A DNA stretch of 23,939 nt from SAR202 cluster bacterium (GCA_009392095.1 VFHF01000174.1:1-23939), one strand, 5' to 3'. Positions 1 to 7,842 are shown, counted from the first letter of the stretch. Notes: generated from the letters alone by a model not told the origin. A program made the numbers and translations.

Positions 1-918
1 CAAATCTGCGGCCCGTTGGGCCGCGCCTGGATCAGAGGCGTCTAGCCACGTGATTCGGGGGTCAGACGGCTTGAACCAGGTGTACTGCCGCCGGGCCAAA
101 CGATGGGTCTTGGTCTTGGTGCGCGAGACGGCTTCTTCCAGTGACAACTCGCCCAATAGATGCTGGCCCAACTCCCGGTAGCCGGGACTGTTCAGCGCTC
201 CACGTCCCGCCGGAAAACCAGTCTGGACCAGGCGTTCGACCTCGGGCAGGAAGCCCTCCTGCATCATCGCGTCTACCCGTTCGTCGATGCGTCGATAGAG
301 TGTTTTCCGTTCCATCGTCAGGCCGATAACCAAGCGCTTGCCCGAATCAGGGGGGTTGCCGACCATCTCGGACGGCTTCGTGTTGGTCGAGTGGTAGATC
401 TCCAACGCCCGCACGACCCTCCTGACGTTCCGAGGGTCCAGCGCGTCGGCCCGAGTTGGGTCAACCTGCCGCAGGCGGTCATGGAGGGCTGCCGCGCCGC
501 CTTCCTGGGCCGCTTCTTTCTCTAACGCCGCCCTGAATTCCGGGTCTGGCGGGACAGCAGGCACGGACTGTCTATCCAGCAAGGCCCAAACGTACTGGCC
601 GGTGCCCCCGGCCACGATCGGCTGCTTGCCTCTGGAGACTATGTCCTCCGAAGCCTGCTTAGCCAGAGGCAAAAAAGCGCCAAGCCCAAAATTCTCGGAC
701 GGCTCAAGGAGGTCCAGCAGGTGGTGGGGAGCCTGGCCGCGCTCTTCGGGAGTGGGCTTGGCTGTGCCGATGTCCATCTCTCGATAGACCTGACGGCTAT
801 CGGCGTTGATGACCTCTGCGCCGAAACGCTGGCACAATTCTACGGCAAGCTGGGTCTTGCCCACGGCTGTAGGGCCAACGATGGCGATGGTAGGTCCGGG
901 GTTTATAAGCCGCTGCAA
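1..918 (-). CDS. miaA: tRNA dimethylallyltransferase, C-terminus off the left edge
   Basis: MiaA transfers the dimethylallyl group of DMAPP to N6 of A37 in tRNAs reading UNN codons (i6A). Read on the minus strand without a stop to base 1: 306 residues, about the full family length, so the stop should lie just outside. The P-loop GPTAVGKT is at residues 15-22, NADSRQVYREMDIGTAKPT follows with the catalytic-type Asp40, then HHLLD (65-69), GGTGQY (104-109, where the family usually has GGTGLY) and the RRVVRALE helix. The only usable start in frame after the tpiA stop is TTG at 918; it sits 18 nt after that stop with no strong ribosome site, so translation is probably coupled to tpiA. It is the last visible gene of the sua5-miaA operon. 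Confidence 0.95.
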   Translation of the reverse strand, partial: MQRLINPGPTIAIVGPTAVGKTQLAVELCQRFGAEVINADSRQVYREMDIGTAKPTPEERGQAPHHLLDLLEPSENFGLGAFLPLAKQASEDIVSRGKQPIVAGGTGQYVWALLDRQSVPAVPPDPEFRAALEKEAAQEGGAAALHDRLRQVDPTRADALDPRNVRRVVRALEIYHSTNTKPSEMVGNPPDSGKRLVIGLTMERKTLYRRIDERVDAMMQEGFLPEVERLVQTGFPAGRGALNSPGYRELGQHLLGELSLEEAVSRTKTKTHRLARRQYTWFKPSDPRITWLDASDPGAAQRAADL

Positions 919-936
919 CGGTAGCCTGGTCTGTAC

Positions 937-1695
937 CTAGGCCTTGGCGGCGGCGACGGCGGCGGCAACCTGGAGGAACGAGTCCGCCTGGAGGGCCGCT
1001 CCGCCTACCAACCCACCGTGGATGCAGGCTTGGGCCGCATATTCGCCGGCGTTACCGGCGTTCATGCTCCCGCCGTAGAGCAGAGAAATGCCATCAGCAG
1101 CTGCCCCATGCAGGCTGCGCAGGGTTTCCAGAATCGCTCCGCCCATGATCTCGACAGCGGTCTCCGGCGTGGCCGACTGGCCGGTGCCGATGGCCCAGAT
1201 GGGTTCGTAGGCGACCACCAGGCCAGTGGTATTCCCGTTCCCTTCAAGTCCGGCGCGTATCTGGCCGCTGATGACGTCCGAGGCTTTCCCAGCCTCTCGC
1301 TCCTGAAGGGTCTCACCCACGCATAGGATGGGCTTCAGACCAGCCGCTTGGGCCGCTTTGATCTTGCTGTTGACCGATTCGTCGGTCTCGGCAAACATCT
1401 GGCGTCGCTCGGAGTGGCCAAGTATCACGTAATCGCAGAGCCCCTGTAGCATGCCTGGCGACACCTCGCCGGTATATGCCCCCGACTCCTGAAAATGCAT
1501 GTTCTGGGCGCCGACTTTCACCGCCGAACCTTTCACTGCCTCACTGACCGCCGCCAGAGAGATAAATGGCGGGCAGAGAACCAGTTCCACGCCTGAAACT
1601 GCCGCAGCGCCGTCACGCACACCTGCAGCCAAAACAGCAGCCTCAGCAACCGTGGTATTCATCTTCCAGTTTCCGGCGACGATCAAGTCCGGCAT
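937..1695 (-). CDS. tpiA: triosephosphate isomerase
   Basis: Interconverts dihydroxyacetone phosphate and glyceraldehyde 3-phosphate in the cytosol. The 252 residues match the usual bacterial length. Visible active-site signature: AGNWKMN at 7-13 (Asn9, Lys11), GHSERR at 93-98 with catalytic His94, AYEPIWAIGTG at 162-172 with catalytic Glu164 and the flexible loop 6, YGGS at 207-210 and GGLVGGAAL near 227-235 for phosphate binding. The ATG at 1695 has GGAG eight bases upstream. The gene lies 39 nt after apgM and directly before miaA, all on the minus strand, so it is co-transcribed with pgk and apgM as part of a triose-phosphate module. All key residues are present and nothing suggests loss of activity. 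Confidence 0.97.
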   Translation of the reverse strand: MPDLIVAGNWKMNTTVAEAAVLAAGVRDGAAAVSGVELVLCPPFISLAAVSEAVKGSAVKVGAQNMHFQESGAYTGEVSPGMLQGLCDYVILGHSERRQMFAETDESVNSKIKAAQAAGLKPILCVGETLQEREAGKASDVISGQIRAGLEGNGNTTGLVVAYEPIWAIGTGQSATPETAVEIMGGAILETLRSLHGAAADGISLLYGGSMNAGNAGEYAAQACIHGGLVGGAALQADSFLQVAAAVAAAKA

Positions 1696-1734
1696 GGGTA
1701 AATCTCCAAACTAGGGTCGGAATTCAACGTGGGT

Positions 1735-2940
1735 TTAAGGACCGAACTTGGTCATCTTCCCGGCGTGGGAGAGGCCCAGCACCATCACGCTGGTGGCCGG
1801 TACGCTGCCAATGGCCCCCAGGGCGCAGGCCTTCTCATCAAAGGTAGGTATTCCCTGTCCCAAGGTCAGCTTGGAGTGGAGCATGAAGGGTACCGGATGC
1901 CAACTATGGGCTGCCATCACGGCTGGCGTGGCGTGGTCTCCGGCCACCATCAGCACATCAGGCTCCAGCTCAAGTATCTGGGTTATGAACGGGTCCAATT
2001 CCTCCAGGCATCTGACCTTGGCATCGAAGTCGCCGTCCTCACCGGCGGCGTCGGCCGGTTTATAGTGGATGAAGAAGAAATCGTGCTTGTCCCAGTTGGC
2101 CCGTAGGGTATCCACTTCGTCGGCGAAGGTCTTACCAGTGGGGATGACGCTCATGCCGGCCACCGTGGCCAGGCCGCGGTACATGGGGTAGGCGGCGATG
2201 GCGGCCGGGTCCAGCCGGTAGACCTCGCCCATTGGAGGGAGCGAGGGCATCTGAGCGAAGCCTCGAAGCAGCAGCATGTTGGCCCGGTCTTCCTCGGACA
2301 TCAGGTGCGCCGCTTGCTTCACGAATTCGTTGACGATGTCCGCCGTTTTCTGGGCTTCGGGTTTCAGCGCCATGACTTCCAGGGCTTTTGCGCCCGTTAC
2401 TTGTGGGTCGGTCTCAGTCACAAGTTCCGACAAACCCTCGCCCCGCAGCCGAAGAACAAACCGGTAGTCCTGAACGGAGAAGACGTCCACTTGCACACCA
2501 GGTATCTCGATACGGTCCAGCCGGTCGCAGATGGGCGCGCTGAGTTCGGTGGGAATCCGGCCGGCGCGGCGGTCAGTCAGCAGACCTTCGCCGTCAACAG
2601 TGCAGAAATTGCCCCTGGCAGCAACATCTCCCGACGCCAGCTCTACTTCGATCCCCAGTGCTTCTAAAGCGCCGCGGCCAATCTGGTGCTTCAGAGGGTC
2701 GTAGCCGAAGAGGGCCAGGTGGCCGGGGCCGCTGCCGGGGGCAACACCTGGCAACACCGGGGTGGTCAACCCACAGGCGCTTTTCTGGGCTAGGGCGTCC
2801 AAATTGGGCGTATGGGCGGTCTCAAGTTCGGATTTGCCGGTTTCCGGATGGGCCAGCCCACCTAGACCGTCGGCAACCAACAACACCATCTTGGACGGTG
2901 TTTTGGTATAGCAATCTCTAAGTTCTTCTACATCGATCAA
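1735..2940 (-). CDS. apgM: 2,3-bisphosphoglycerate-independent phosphoglycerate mutase, archaeal type
   Basis: Interconverts 3- and 2-phosphoglycerate by a metal-dependent phosphoserine mechanism of the alkaline-phosphatase superfamily. At 401 residues it is the short archaeal-type aPGAM, not the ~510-residue GpmI. Motifs: VADGLGG with metal ligand Asp24, PGSGPGHLALFGYDP with the catalytic Ser70, IHYKPADAAGEDGD around 291-304 and AGDHATPA with Asp335/His336 plus the later His345 and His348, the expected metal ligands. The start is TTG at 2940, preceded by GAGGGG with a 7-base spacer, which is convincing. An 89-nt spacer separates it from pgk upstream; tpiA follows. This enzyme type is common in archaea and in several deep bacterial lineages including Chloroflexota. 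Confidence 0.93.
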   Translation of the reverse strand: MIDVEELRDCYTKTPSKMVLLVADGLGGLAHPETGKSELETAHTPNLDALAQKSACGLTTPVLPGVAPGSGPGHLALFGYDPLKHQIGRGALEALGIEVELASGDVAARGNFCTVDGEGLLTDRRAGRIPTELSAPICDRLDRIEIPGVQVDVFSVQDYRFVLRLRGEGLSELVTETDPQVTGAKALEVMALKPEAQKTADIVNEFVKQAAHLMSEEDRANMLLLRGFAQMPSLPPMGEVYRLDPAAIAAYPMYRGLATVAGMSVIPTGKTFADEVDTLRANWDKHDFFFIHYKPADAAGEDGDFDAKVRCLEELDPFITQILELEPDVLMVAGDHATPAVMAAHSWHPVPFMLHSKLTLGQGIPTFDEKACALGAIGSVPATSVMVLGLSHAGKMTKFGP

Positions 2941-3029
2941 CGTCTATCCCCTCGCAATTGAGACACCAAATGCAACGGCTGATCCCTCAGCCTACAGCTT
3001 ATCATCCCTAGCTCCGTGACCCTACTCGA

Positions 3030-4226
3030 TCATGCGTCCGGCAGGGCTGCGATACCAGGTAGTTCCTTACCTTCCAAGAACTCCAACGACGCCCCTCCTC
3101 CGGTGGAAACGTGGGTCATCTTGTCCATCAGGCCAAGTTCTTCCACCGCCTCAGCGGTCGAGCCGCCGCCGACCACCGTCGTGACGCCGCTTAGCCCGGC
3201 TATGGCCTCGGCCACCGTGCGGGTCCCGTGGCTGAACTTAGGCATCTCAAAGACGCCCATTGGGCCGTTCCAAATGATGGTCTTGCACTTGCTCAACGCC
3301 TGGGCGAAATCCTGGGCCGAATTGGGCGCGATGTCCATGATGTACCAGCCGTCAGGCACATCCCCAACGTGCATGACGTCGGTCTCGGCAGGGTCGGCCG
3401 CGAACTCGTTGGCGATGACCACGTTCTCGGGCAGGAGCAATTTGATGTTGGCGGCCTCAGCCCGTTCCATGATTTGGCGGGCGAATTCCAAGCGGTCCTC
3501 TTCGATCCTCGACGCTCCGGTGGAGTAGCCCTGGGCGTTCAGGAAGGTCACGCACATTCCGCCGCCGATGACCAAGTAATCCAGGTCATCCAATAGGTTG
3601 TCCAACAGCAGTATCTTGTCGCTCACCTTGGCACCGCCCAAAAGGGCGGCCAGCGGCCTCTCCGGGGATTCCAATGCCTGCCCCATCGCCTCAACCTCTC
3701 TCTGTACCAGGAGGCCCATGGCTGAAGGCAAGAACTTGATGATTCCATCCGTGGACGCGTGGGCGCGGTGGGCCACGGCGAAAGCGTCCATCACGAAGCA
3801 GTCCACTGTGTCGGACAGTTCGCAGGCGAATACGCCGTCGTTCTCCTCCTCGCCGGGGTGAAACCGTAGGTTTTCCAGCAAGATTATGTCACCCGGTACC
3901 ATCGCAGACACAGCGTCGGCAACCACCGGGCCGGTGATCTCCGGCAGGCTTTTTACCGGGCACTCCAAAAGAGTCGCCAGACGGTCTCCAACAGGTGCCA
4001 GCCGAAGTCCTTCGACCACCACGCCGTTGGGGCGGCCCAGGTGGGAACAGAGGACTATCTTGCTACCTTGATCGATGAGGTACTGTATCGTCGGCAGGGT
4101 CGCCCGCAGGCGTTGGTCGTAGAGCGAGATGCCTTCGATTCCCTGGTCGATGGGCACGTTGAAGTCCACGCGAACCAGTACCCTCTTGCCGGCTACATCA
4201 AGCTGGTCCAGTCTGCGTTTCGCCAT
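3030..4226 (-). CDS. pgk: phosphoglycerate kinase
   Basis: Transfers phosphate between 1,3-bisphosphoglycerate and ADP. The frame is open for 8 further residues upstream, but I chose the ATG at 4226, giving 398 residues, because GGGAGG lies six bases before it, the protein then begins MAKRRLDQLD like other Pgk proteins, and the ATG overlaps the stop of the upstream gene as TAATG. Motifs: VRVDFNVP (18-25), Arg39, SHLGRP (61-66), the hinge-side GGAKVSDK, GGGMCVTFL, WNGPMGVFE, GGGSTAEAVE with the nucleotide-binding glycines, and the C-terminal STGGGASLEFLEG. All substrate-binding signatures are intact. The TAATG overlap implies translational coupling to the polyprenyl-synthetase homologue. Confidence 0.97.
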   Translation of the reverse strand: MAKRRLDQLDVAGKRVLVRVDFNVPIDQGIEGISLYDQRLRATLPTIQYLIDQGSKIVLCSHLGRPNGVVVEGLRLAPVGDRLATLLECPVKSLPEITGPVVADAVSAMVPGDIILLENLRFHPGEEENDGVFACELSDTVDCFVMDAFAVAHRAHASTDGIIKFLPSAMGLLVQREVEAMGQALESPERPLAALLGGAKVSDKILLLDNLLDDLDYLVIGGGMCVTFLNAQGYSTGASRIEEDRLEFARQIMERAEAANIKLLLPENVVIANEFAADPAETDVMHVGDVPDGWYIMDIAPNSAQDFAQALSKCKTIIWNGPMGVFEMPKFSHGTRTVAEAIAGLSGVTTVVGGGSTAEAVEELGLMDKMTHVSTGGGASLEFLEGKELPGIAALPDA

Positions 4227-5239
4227 TAACGGCCTCCCTCGGCCGCCCATTGGCCCAGACCAGCCAGAGCGTCCTTCCCTTGTTGTGAAACTCCGCCCAG
4301 TCCAGCCAAGGCCTGTTCGACCAGCTCCTTGGCCTTAGCCTGAGAGGTCTGGCGGGCGTCGGTGTTATCTAGGATCTCAATCATCTTGGCGATGTCGCTG
4401 TCCTCCAGCACTCGCTTCATATATATAGCGCCCAACTCTCGCTTTATGCTGACGCTGGCGGTCTCCAGCGTGTGGACCAACGGCAGGCTCTTTTTCTTAT
4501 TGATGACATTGCTGGGAGTCATACCATCGCCGCGTTCGCCCCAAAGGTCGTCGATGTCCCGGGCGATCTGCCAGGCCATGCCCATGCTGCGGCCCATCTG
4601 GGCGAACTGGGCGCAGACGTTGTCCGTGGACCCGGCCGTTAGGGCTGCTGATTCGGCGGCACAGGCGGCCAGAGCTCCTGCTTTACGGCCAATCATGTCC
4701 AGGTAATCTGCGCTGGACACCAACATCTGGTCTTGAAATTGGAGGTCCATGTACTGGCCTTCGCAGAGGGAAAGGCAGGCCTGGTCCAGAGACCCGACCG
4801 CCCTTAAGACCCGGTCTGCGGGCACGTCGTTCTGGGCCAGGCGCATCATGGTCGTGCGCCCCAGGGCATGTAGGCCGTCTCCGGCGTTGATGGCTTGAGC
4901 CGGCCCCCAGACCCACCAGATGCTCGGCCGGTCGCCGGGTTCAGCCCTTCCGGCTTGGACGTCGCCATGGACCAGGGTGAAGTTGTAGACCAGGTCCACG
5001 CTGGCAGCAACGGGCAGGGCGCTCTGAAAATCGCCTCCCAAAGCCTCGCAGGACGTCAGGGCCAATGCAGATTGAAAGTTCAACGGCGCCGAACCGCTCT
5101 GGGTCTGACCCTGCTCATCAACCCACCCTAGGTGGTAGCGCAAAACGTCATAAAGGAAACCCTCTCTGGACTCGAAAACTGTCCTGAGTTCCTCTTCAAT
5201 GGCTAGGCGATAGGGTTCGTATGTCTCTGGAGCCGGAAT
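4226..5239 (-). CDS. polyprenyl-synthetase-fold protein lacking canonical catalytic residues
   Basis: Belongs to the trans-isoprenyl diphosphate synthase fold: RYHLGW, CEALGGD, IWWVWGPAQAINAGDGLHAL, CEGQYMDLQFQ and KKKSLPLVH are typical. The signature positions, however, are altered. The stretch between HLGW and CEALGGD, which normally carries GKxxRP for isopentenyl diphosphate binding, has no Lys or Arg at all. The first Asp-rich motif (usually HDDIxD) reads HGDVQAG; the following Arg pair is replaced (AEPGDRP); the second motif (usually QIxDDxxD or QIRDDxxG) reads QIARDIDD. Homology clearly begins before the first ordinary start codon (TTG at 5143): the frame encodes YEPYRLAIEEELRTVFESRE upstream. 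The best start is ATT at 5239, seven bases after GGAG, giving 337 residues. It may be inactive, a partner subunit, or act on another substrate; catalytic prenyl transfer should not be assumed. Confidence 0.8.
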   Translation of the reverse strand: MPAPETYEPYRLAIEEELRTVFESREGFLYDVLRYHLGWVDEQGQTQSGSAPLNFQSALALTSCEALGGDFQSALPVAASVDLVYNFTLVHGDVQAGRAEPGDRPSIWWVWGPAQAINAGDGLHALGRTTMMRLAQNDVPADRVLRAVGSLDQACLSLCEGQYMDLQFQDQMLVSSADYLDMIGRKAGALAACAAESAALTAGSTDNVCAQFAQMGRSMGMAWQIARDIDDLWGERGDGMTPSNVINKKKSLPLVHTLETASVSIKRELGAIYMKRVLEDSDIAKMIEILDNTDARQTSQAKAKELVEQALAGLGGVSQQGKDALAGLGQWAAEGGR

Positions 5240-5250
5240 AGCTTGTCTCC
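5237..5250 (-). promoter_or_regulatory. ribosome binding site with probable ATT start
   Basis: On the minus strand GGAG (5250-5247) overlaps the last base of the sua5 stop codon and is followed after seven bases by ATT (5239-5237), in frame with the prenyl-synthetase homologue. No ATG, GTG or TTG occurs in frame between the sua5 stop and the TTG at 5143, which already lies inside conserved protein sequence and has no ribosome site. An ATT start (as in E. coli infC) is therefore the simplest reading; a sequencing error in an ATG is the alternative. Confidence 0.55.
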
Positions 5251-5882
5251 TAGTCGGACGACGTTTCCCAGGTCTCCAGCACCTGCTGGAAGGAGATCGC
5301 CCCTTCCCGGAGCAACCTGGGCTTTCCCGATGTTATGTCAACGATTGTGGAAGCTGTGCCCTTTGGAGTTGGGCCTTTTTCGACGATGAGGTCGACGCGT
5401 TCACCTAATTGGCTGGACAGCTCGTCCAACGTCAACAGATCGGCGCCCCCGCTGATGTTGGCGCTGGTTCCTGTAATGGGGCTGCCCAGGCGGTTGATCA
5501 ATTCTATGGGCACTGGGTGGCCGGGCATTCTGACCGCCACAGTTGGCCTCCCCGCCGTAAGCCGGTCGGGCAATCCGTTAGCCTTTTGCACTACCAAGGT
5601 CAGCGCTCCGGGCCAGAAACGCTCAGCCAGGGCCCTGGTTTTTGGCGGGGTGTTTTCGGCCACCATTTCGAGTTGATCCCAGCCGCTAACCAGCACCGGC
5701 AGTGCAAGGTCATTCGAGCGGCCTTTGATGGCGAAAATCCGGTCGAGGGCAGCGGTGTTAAAAACGTCGGCGGCCAGTGCGTATAGGGTGTCTGTGGGAA
5801 TGGCCACGACGCCCCCGTTTCTAAGATGCTGGACGGCCTGTTCCAAGTCTTTCGGTCCCATCTCCGATTCGGTATCCGCCAC
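5250..5882 (-). CDS. L-threonylcarbamoyladenylate synthase (Sua5/TsaC family)
   Basis: Makes threonylcarbamoyl-AMP from threonine, bicarbonate and ATP, the first step of t6A formation at A37 of ANN-decoding tRNAs. The YrdC fold is seen in GGVVAIPTDTLYALAADVFN, IFAIKGRSNDLALPVLV (the KxR motif), RFWPGALTLVVQ, TVAVRMPGHP, ITGTSANISGG and the closing STIVDITSGKPRLLREGAI. It is the short, single-domain form (no C-terminal Sua5 domain). The frame is open up to GTG at 5933, but that codon overlaps a good extended -10 element, so transcripts would start downstream of it. I prefer GTG at 5882 (GGA six bases upstream, 210 residues); ATG at 5861 (203 residues) is also possible. First gene of the leftward operon. 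Confidence 0.9.
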   Translation of the reverse strand: MADTESEMGPKDLEQAVQHLRNGGVVAIPTDTLYALAADVFNTAALDRIFAIKGRSNDLALPVLVSGWDQLEMVAENTPPKTRALAERFWPGALTLVVQKANGLPDRLTAGRPTVAVRMPGHPVPIELINRLGSPITGTSANISGGADLLTLDELSSQLGERVDLIVEKGPTPKGTASTIVDITSGKPRLLREGAISFQQVLETWETSSD

Positions 5883-5923
5883 TATTGATCCACGACCGAA
5901 ACAAAGGTATCTGCGGCGGGCCG

Positions 5924-5932
5924 AGTATATCA
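5924..5932 (-). promoter_or_regulatory. extended -10 promoter of the sua5-miaA operon
   Basis: The minus strand reads TGATATACT, a good match to the extended -10 consensus TGnTATAAT; no clear -35 box is seen, as is usual for this class. Transcription would start near 5917, about 35 bases before the preferred sua5 start. No other strong promoter is apparent between this point and miaA, so it probably drives the whole leftward operon. Confidence 0.5.
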
Positions 5933-5987
5933 CAGCGCTTGGTATCCCAGGCCGCTAAAAATCCGCCATATTTTCCCGTCAATCCGG

Positions 5988-6041
5988 TTGACTTTAGGTC
6001 GCTTTTAACCGCTATACTCGCCAATACTCAGCCAGTATAAT
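5988..6041 (+). promoter_or_regulatory. promoter region of the guaA purine operon
   Basis: TTGACT (5988-5993) and TATACT (6013-6018) form a sigma-70-like pair with a long 19-base spacer, and a perfect TATAAT follows at 6036-6041 with no good -35. Either could serve; the second would give a leader of about 90 bases. The leader holds a small hairpin (GCACT 6093-6097 with AGTGC 6105-6109, 7-base loop), too small to call a riboswitch. Confidence 0.5.
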
Positions 6042-6127
6042 TATTCTACGTTATGTAATGCCGTATATGACGTGGTTCCGGCGGCTGGCACGGCACTTGT
6101 TACGAGTGCTTATCGACCAGGGAATTC

Positions 6128-6143
6128 AGGAGGTTGAGCCACG
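6128..6143 (+). promoter_or_regulatory. Shine-Dalgarno and probable ACG start of guaA
   Basis: A perfect AGGAGG (6128-6133) is followed after seven bases by ACG (6141-6143), which opens the guaA frame as M-T-E-S-K. A TGA stops the frame immediately upstream (TGA-GCC-ACG). The next possible starts are TTG at 6192, GTG at 6198 and GTG at 6270, none with a comparable ribosome site at proper distance. Confidence 0.6.
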
Positions 6144-7814
6144 ACTGAGAGCAAGCTACCCCAAGGACGACGGGTCGCCACCAGCGACGATTTGGAGGTG
6201 TCGGCCTACCTCGAGATCGCCAAAGGGCTGGAGGGTGTTGGGCCGGACGATGATGACGGCCAGAAATCAGTGAACGAGGGCGTCGTCGTCATCGATTTCG
6301 GCTCTCAGTACAGCCACCTGATAGCCCGCCGCATCCGCGAATTGAAAGTCTACTCCATGATCGCCCAGTCCAAGAGCACCTGGGACTCGGTAAAACACCT
6401 CAACCCCAAAGGAGTGATCCTCTCCGGAGGCCCTGCCAGCGTTTACGAAGAAGGCGCCCCCCAGATACCAAGCTGGGTCTTTGAGCAGCATCTGCCGGTC
6501 CTAGGCATCTGCTATGGGATGCAGGCCTTGGTCCACCAACTGGGCGGCCGGGTGTCTCCAGGCGCGAAGCAAGAGTTCGGTTACGCCGTATTGCATCAGG
6601 ATGATTCTGATGCTGGCACGGTACTGTTTAACGACCTTCCAACCGAATTCCAGGTCTGGATGAGCCACGGCGACCGGGTTGAAACCCTTCCTCCGGGCTT
6701 TACCGGCATGGCCTACACCGAGAACTCACCGGTGGCCGCCATCGGTAACGGCGGCAACATGTACGGCATCCAGTTCCACCCAGAGGTGAACCACACACCC
6801 CTGGGCCAGGATATTCTGAACAACTTCCTGTTCAAGGCCTGCGGCTGCAAGGCCGATTGGATCCCTGGCAACGTGGTCCACGATTCCATCAAGAATATTC
6901 GAGAGCAGGTAGGCGACGGCAAGGTGATCTGCGCCCTCTCCGGAGGAGTGGATTCGGCGGTGACCGCCGGGCTGCTGCACCAGGCCATCGGCGACCAACT
7001 TACCTGCATATTCGTAAATAATGGCCTGTTGCGGCTCGAAGAGGCCGAGCGGGTGCAAGCAACCTTCAAACGGGGTTTGGGCCTAAACCTGACCTACGTC
7101 GACGCCACCGACCGGTTCTTGGACAAGCTTGAAGGCGTGATCGACCCTGAGATCAAGCGGAAGGTGATTGGCGAGGAATTCATCCGGGTCTTCGAAGACG
7201 CTGCAACGGGCCTCGGGCACACCGATTTTCTAGCCCAGGGCACTCTTTACCCCGACGTCATCGAAAGCGAGTCCCCGGAAAACCGCACATCGGCACGCAT
7301 CAAGACCCACCACAATGTCGGCGGACTGCCCGAAAACATGAAACTCGAGTTGGTGGAGCCGCTTCGGTACCTTTTCAAAGACGAGGTCCGCGAGGTCGGC
7401 TTGGCCCTGGGCCTGCCCAACGATATGGTCTTCCGGCAGCCGTTCCCCGGCCCAGGCTTGGCGATTCGGGTCATCGGCGAGGTCACCAGAGAGAAGCTGG
7501 AAATGGTGCGGAAGTGCGACTGGATCGTAATCGACGAGATCAAAGGCGCGAACCTGTACGACAAACTATGGCAGAGCTTCGCCGTCCTCAGTGATAGCCG
7601 GACCGTCGGAGTACAAGGCGATTACCGGACCTACGGTTACGTCTGCGCCATCAGGGCCGTTTCGAGCGAGGATGCAATGACGGCCGACTGGGTGCGGCTG
7701 CCTTATGAGGTCCTGGCCCGCATGTCCAACCGGATAGTTAACGAAGTCCCCGGCGTGAACCGGGTTGTCTACGACATCACCAGCAAACCACCTGGCACCA
7801 TCGAATGGGAGTAG
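6141..7814 (+). CDS. guaA: GMP synthase (glutamine-hydrolysing)
   Basis: Converts XMP to GMP with ATP and glutamine. From the probable ACG start it has 557 residues (540 from TTG at 6192); the family is usually 510-525, and the extra length is an acidic N-terminal tail containing DDDD. Class I amidotransferase domain: VVVIDFGSQYSHLIARR, nucleophile Cys124 in GICYGMQ, and the HPE pair His213/Glu215. The ATP-pyrophosphatase domain carries the P-loop SGGVDS at 257-262, then LAQGTLYPDVIES, IKTHHNVGGLP and FRQPFPGPGLAIRVIGE; the dimerisation domain ends VNRVVYDITSKPPGTIEWE. All catalytic elements are present. It is the first gene of the purine operon, 28 nt before purD. Confidence 0.97.
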   Translation, partial: TTESKLPQGRRVATSDDLEVSAYLEIAKGLEGVGPDDDDGQKSVNEGVVVIDFGSQYSHLIARRIRELKVYSMIAQSKSTWDSVKHLNPKGVILSGGPASVYEEGAPQIPSWVFEQHLPVLGICYGMQALVHQLGGRVSPGAKQEFGYAVLHQDDSDAGTVLFNDLPTEFQVWMSHGDRVETLPPGFTGMAYTENSPVAAIGNGGNMYGIQFHPEVNHTPLGQDILNNFLFKACGCKADWIPGNVVHDSIKNIREQVGDGKVICALSGGVDSAVTAGLLHQAIGDQLTCIFVNNGLLRLEEAERVQATFKRGLGLNLTYVDATDRFLDKLEGVIDPEIKRKVIGEEFIRVFEDAATGLGHTDFLAQGTLYPDVIESESPENRTSARIKTHHNVGGLPENMKLELVEPLRYLFKDEVREVGLALGLPNDMVFRQPFPGPGLAIRVIGEVTREKLEMVRKCDWIVIDEIKGANLYDKLWQSFAVLSDSRTVGVQGDYRTYGYVCAIRAVSSEDAMTADWVRLPYEVLARMSNRIVNEVPGVNRVVYDITSKPPGTIEWE

Positions 7815-7842
7815 AGGTTTTCACTCCAGCTGAGTTCGAGTC

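Noticed and set aside
2977..2992. GGCTGA/TCAGCC hairpin between pgk and apgM as a terminator
   Set aside because: Six-base stem with a four-base loop but no T-run on the minus strand; termination there would silence apgM, tpiA and miaA. It could be an mRNA processing site.
5141..5143. TTG at 5143 as start of the prenyl-synthetase homologue
   Set aside because: It lies inside the conserved DVLRYHLGW segment and has no ribosome site; homologous sequence continues 32 codons upstream.
6093..6109. Small hairpin in the guaA leader as a riboswitch
   Set aside because: Only a five-base stem, with no conserved purine-aptamer features.
6058..6273. 71-codon plus-strand frame overlapping the guaA start
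   Set aside because: Basic, low-complexity translation without a ribosome site; the AGGAGG inside it serves guaA.
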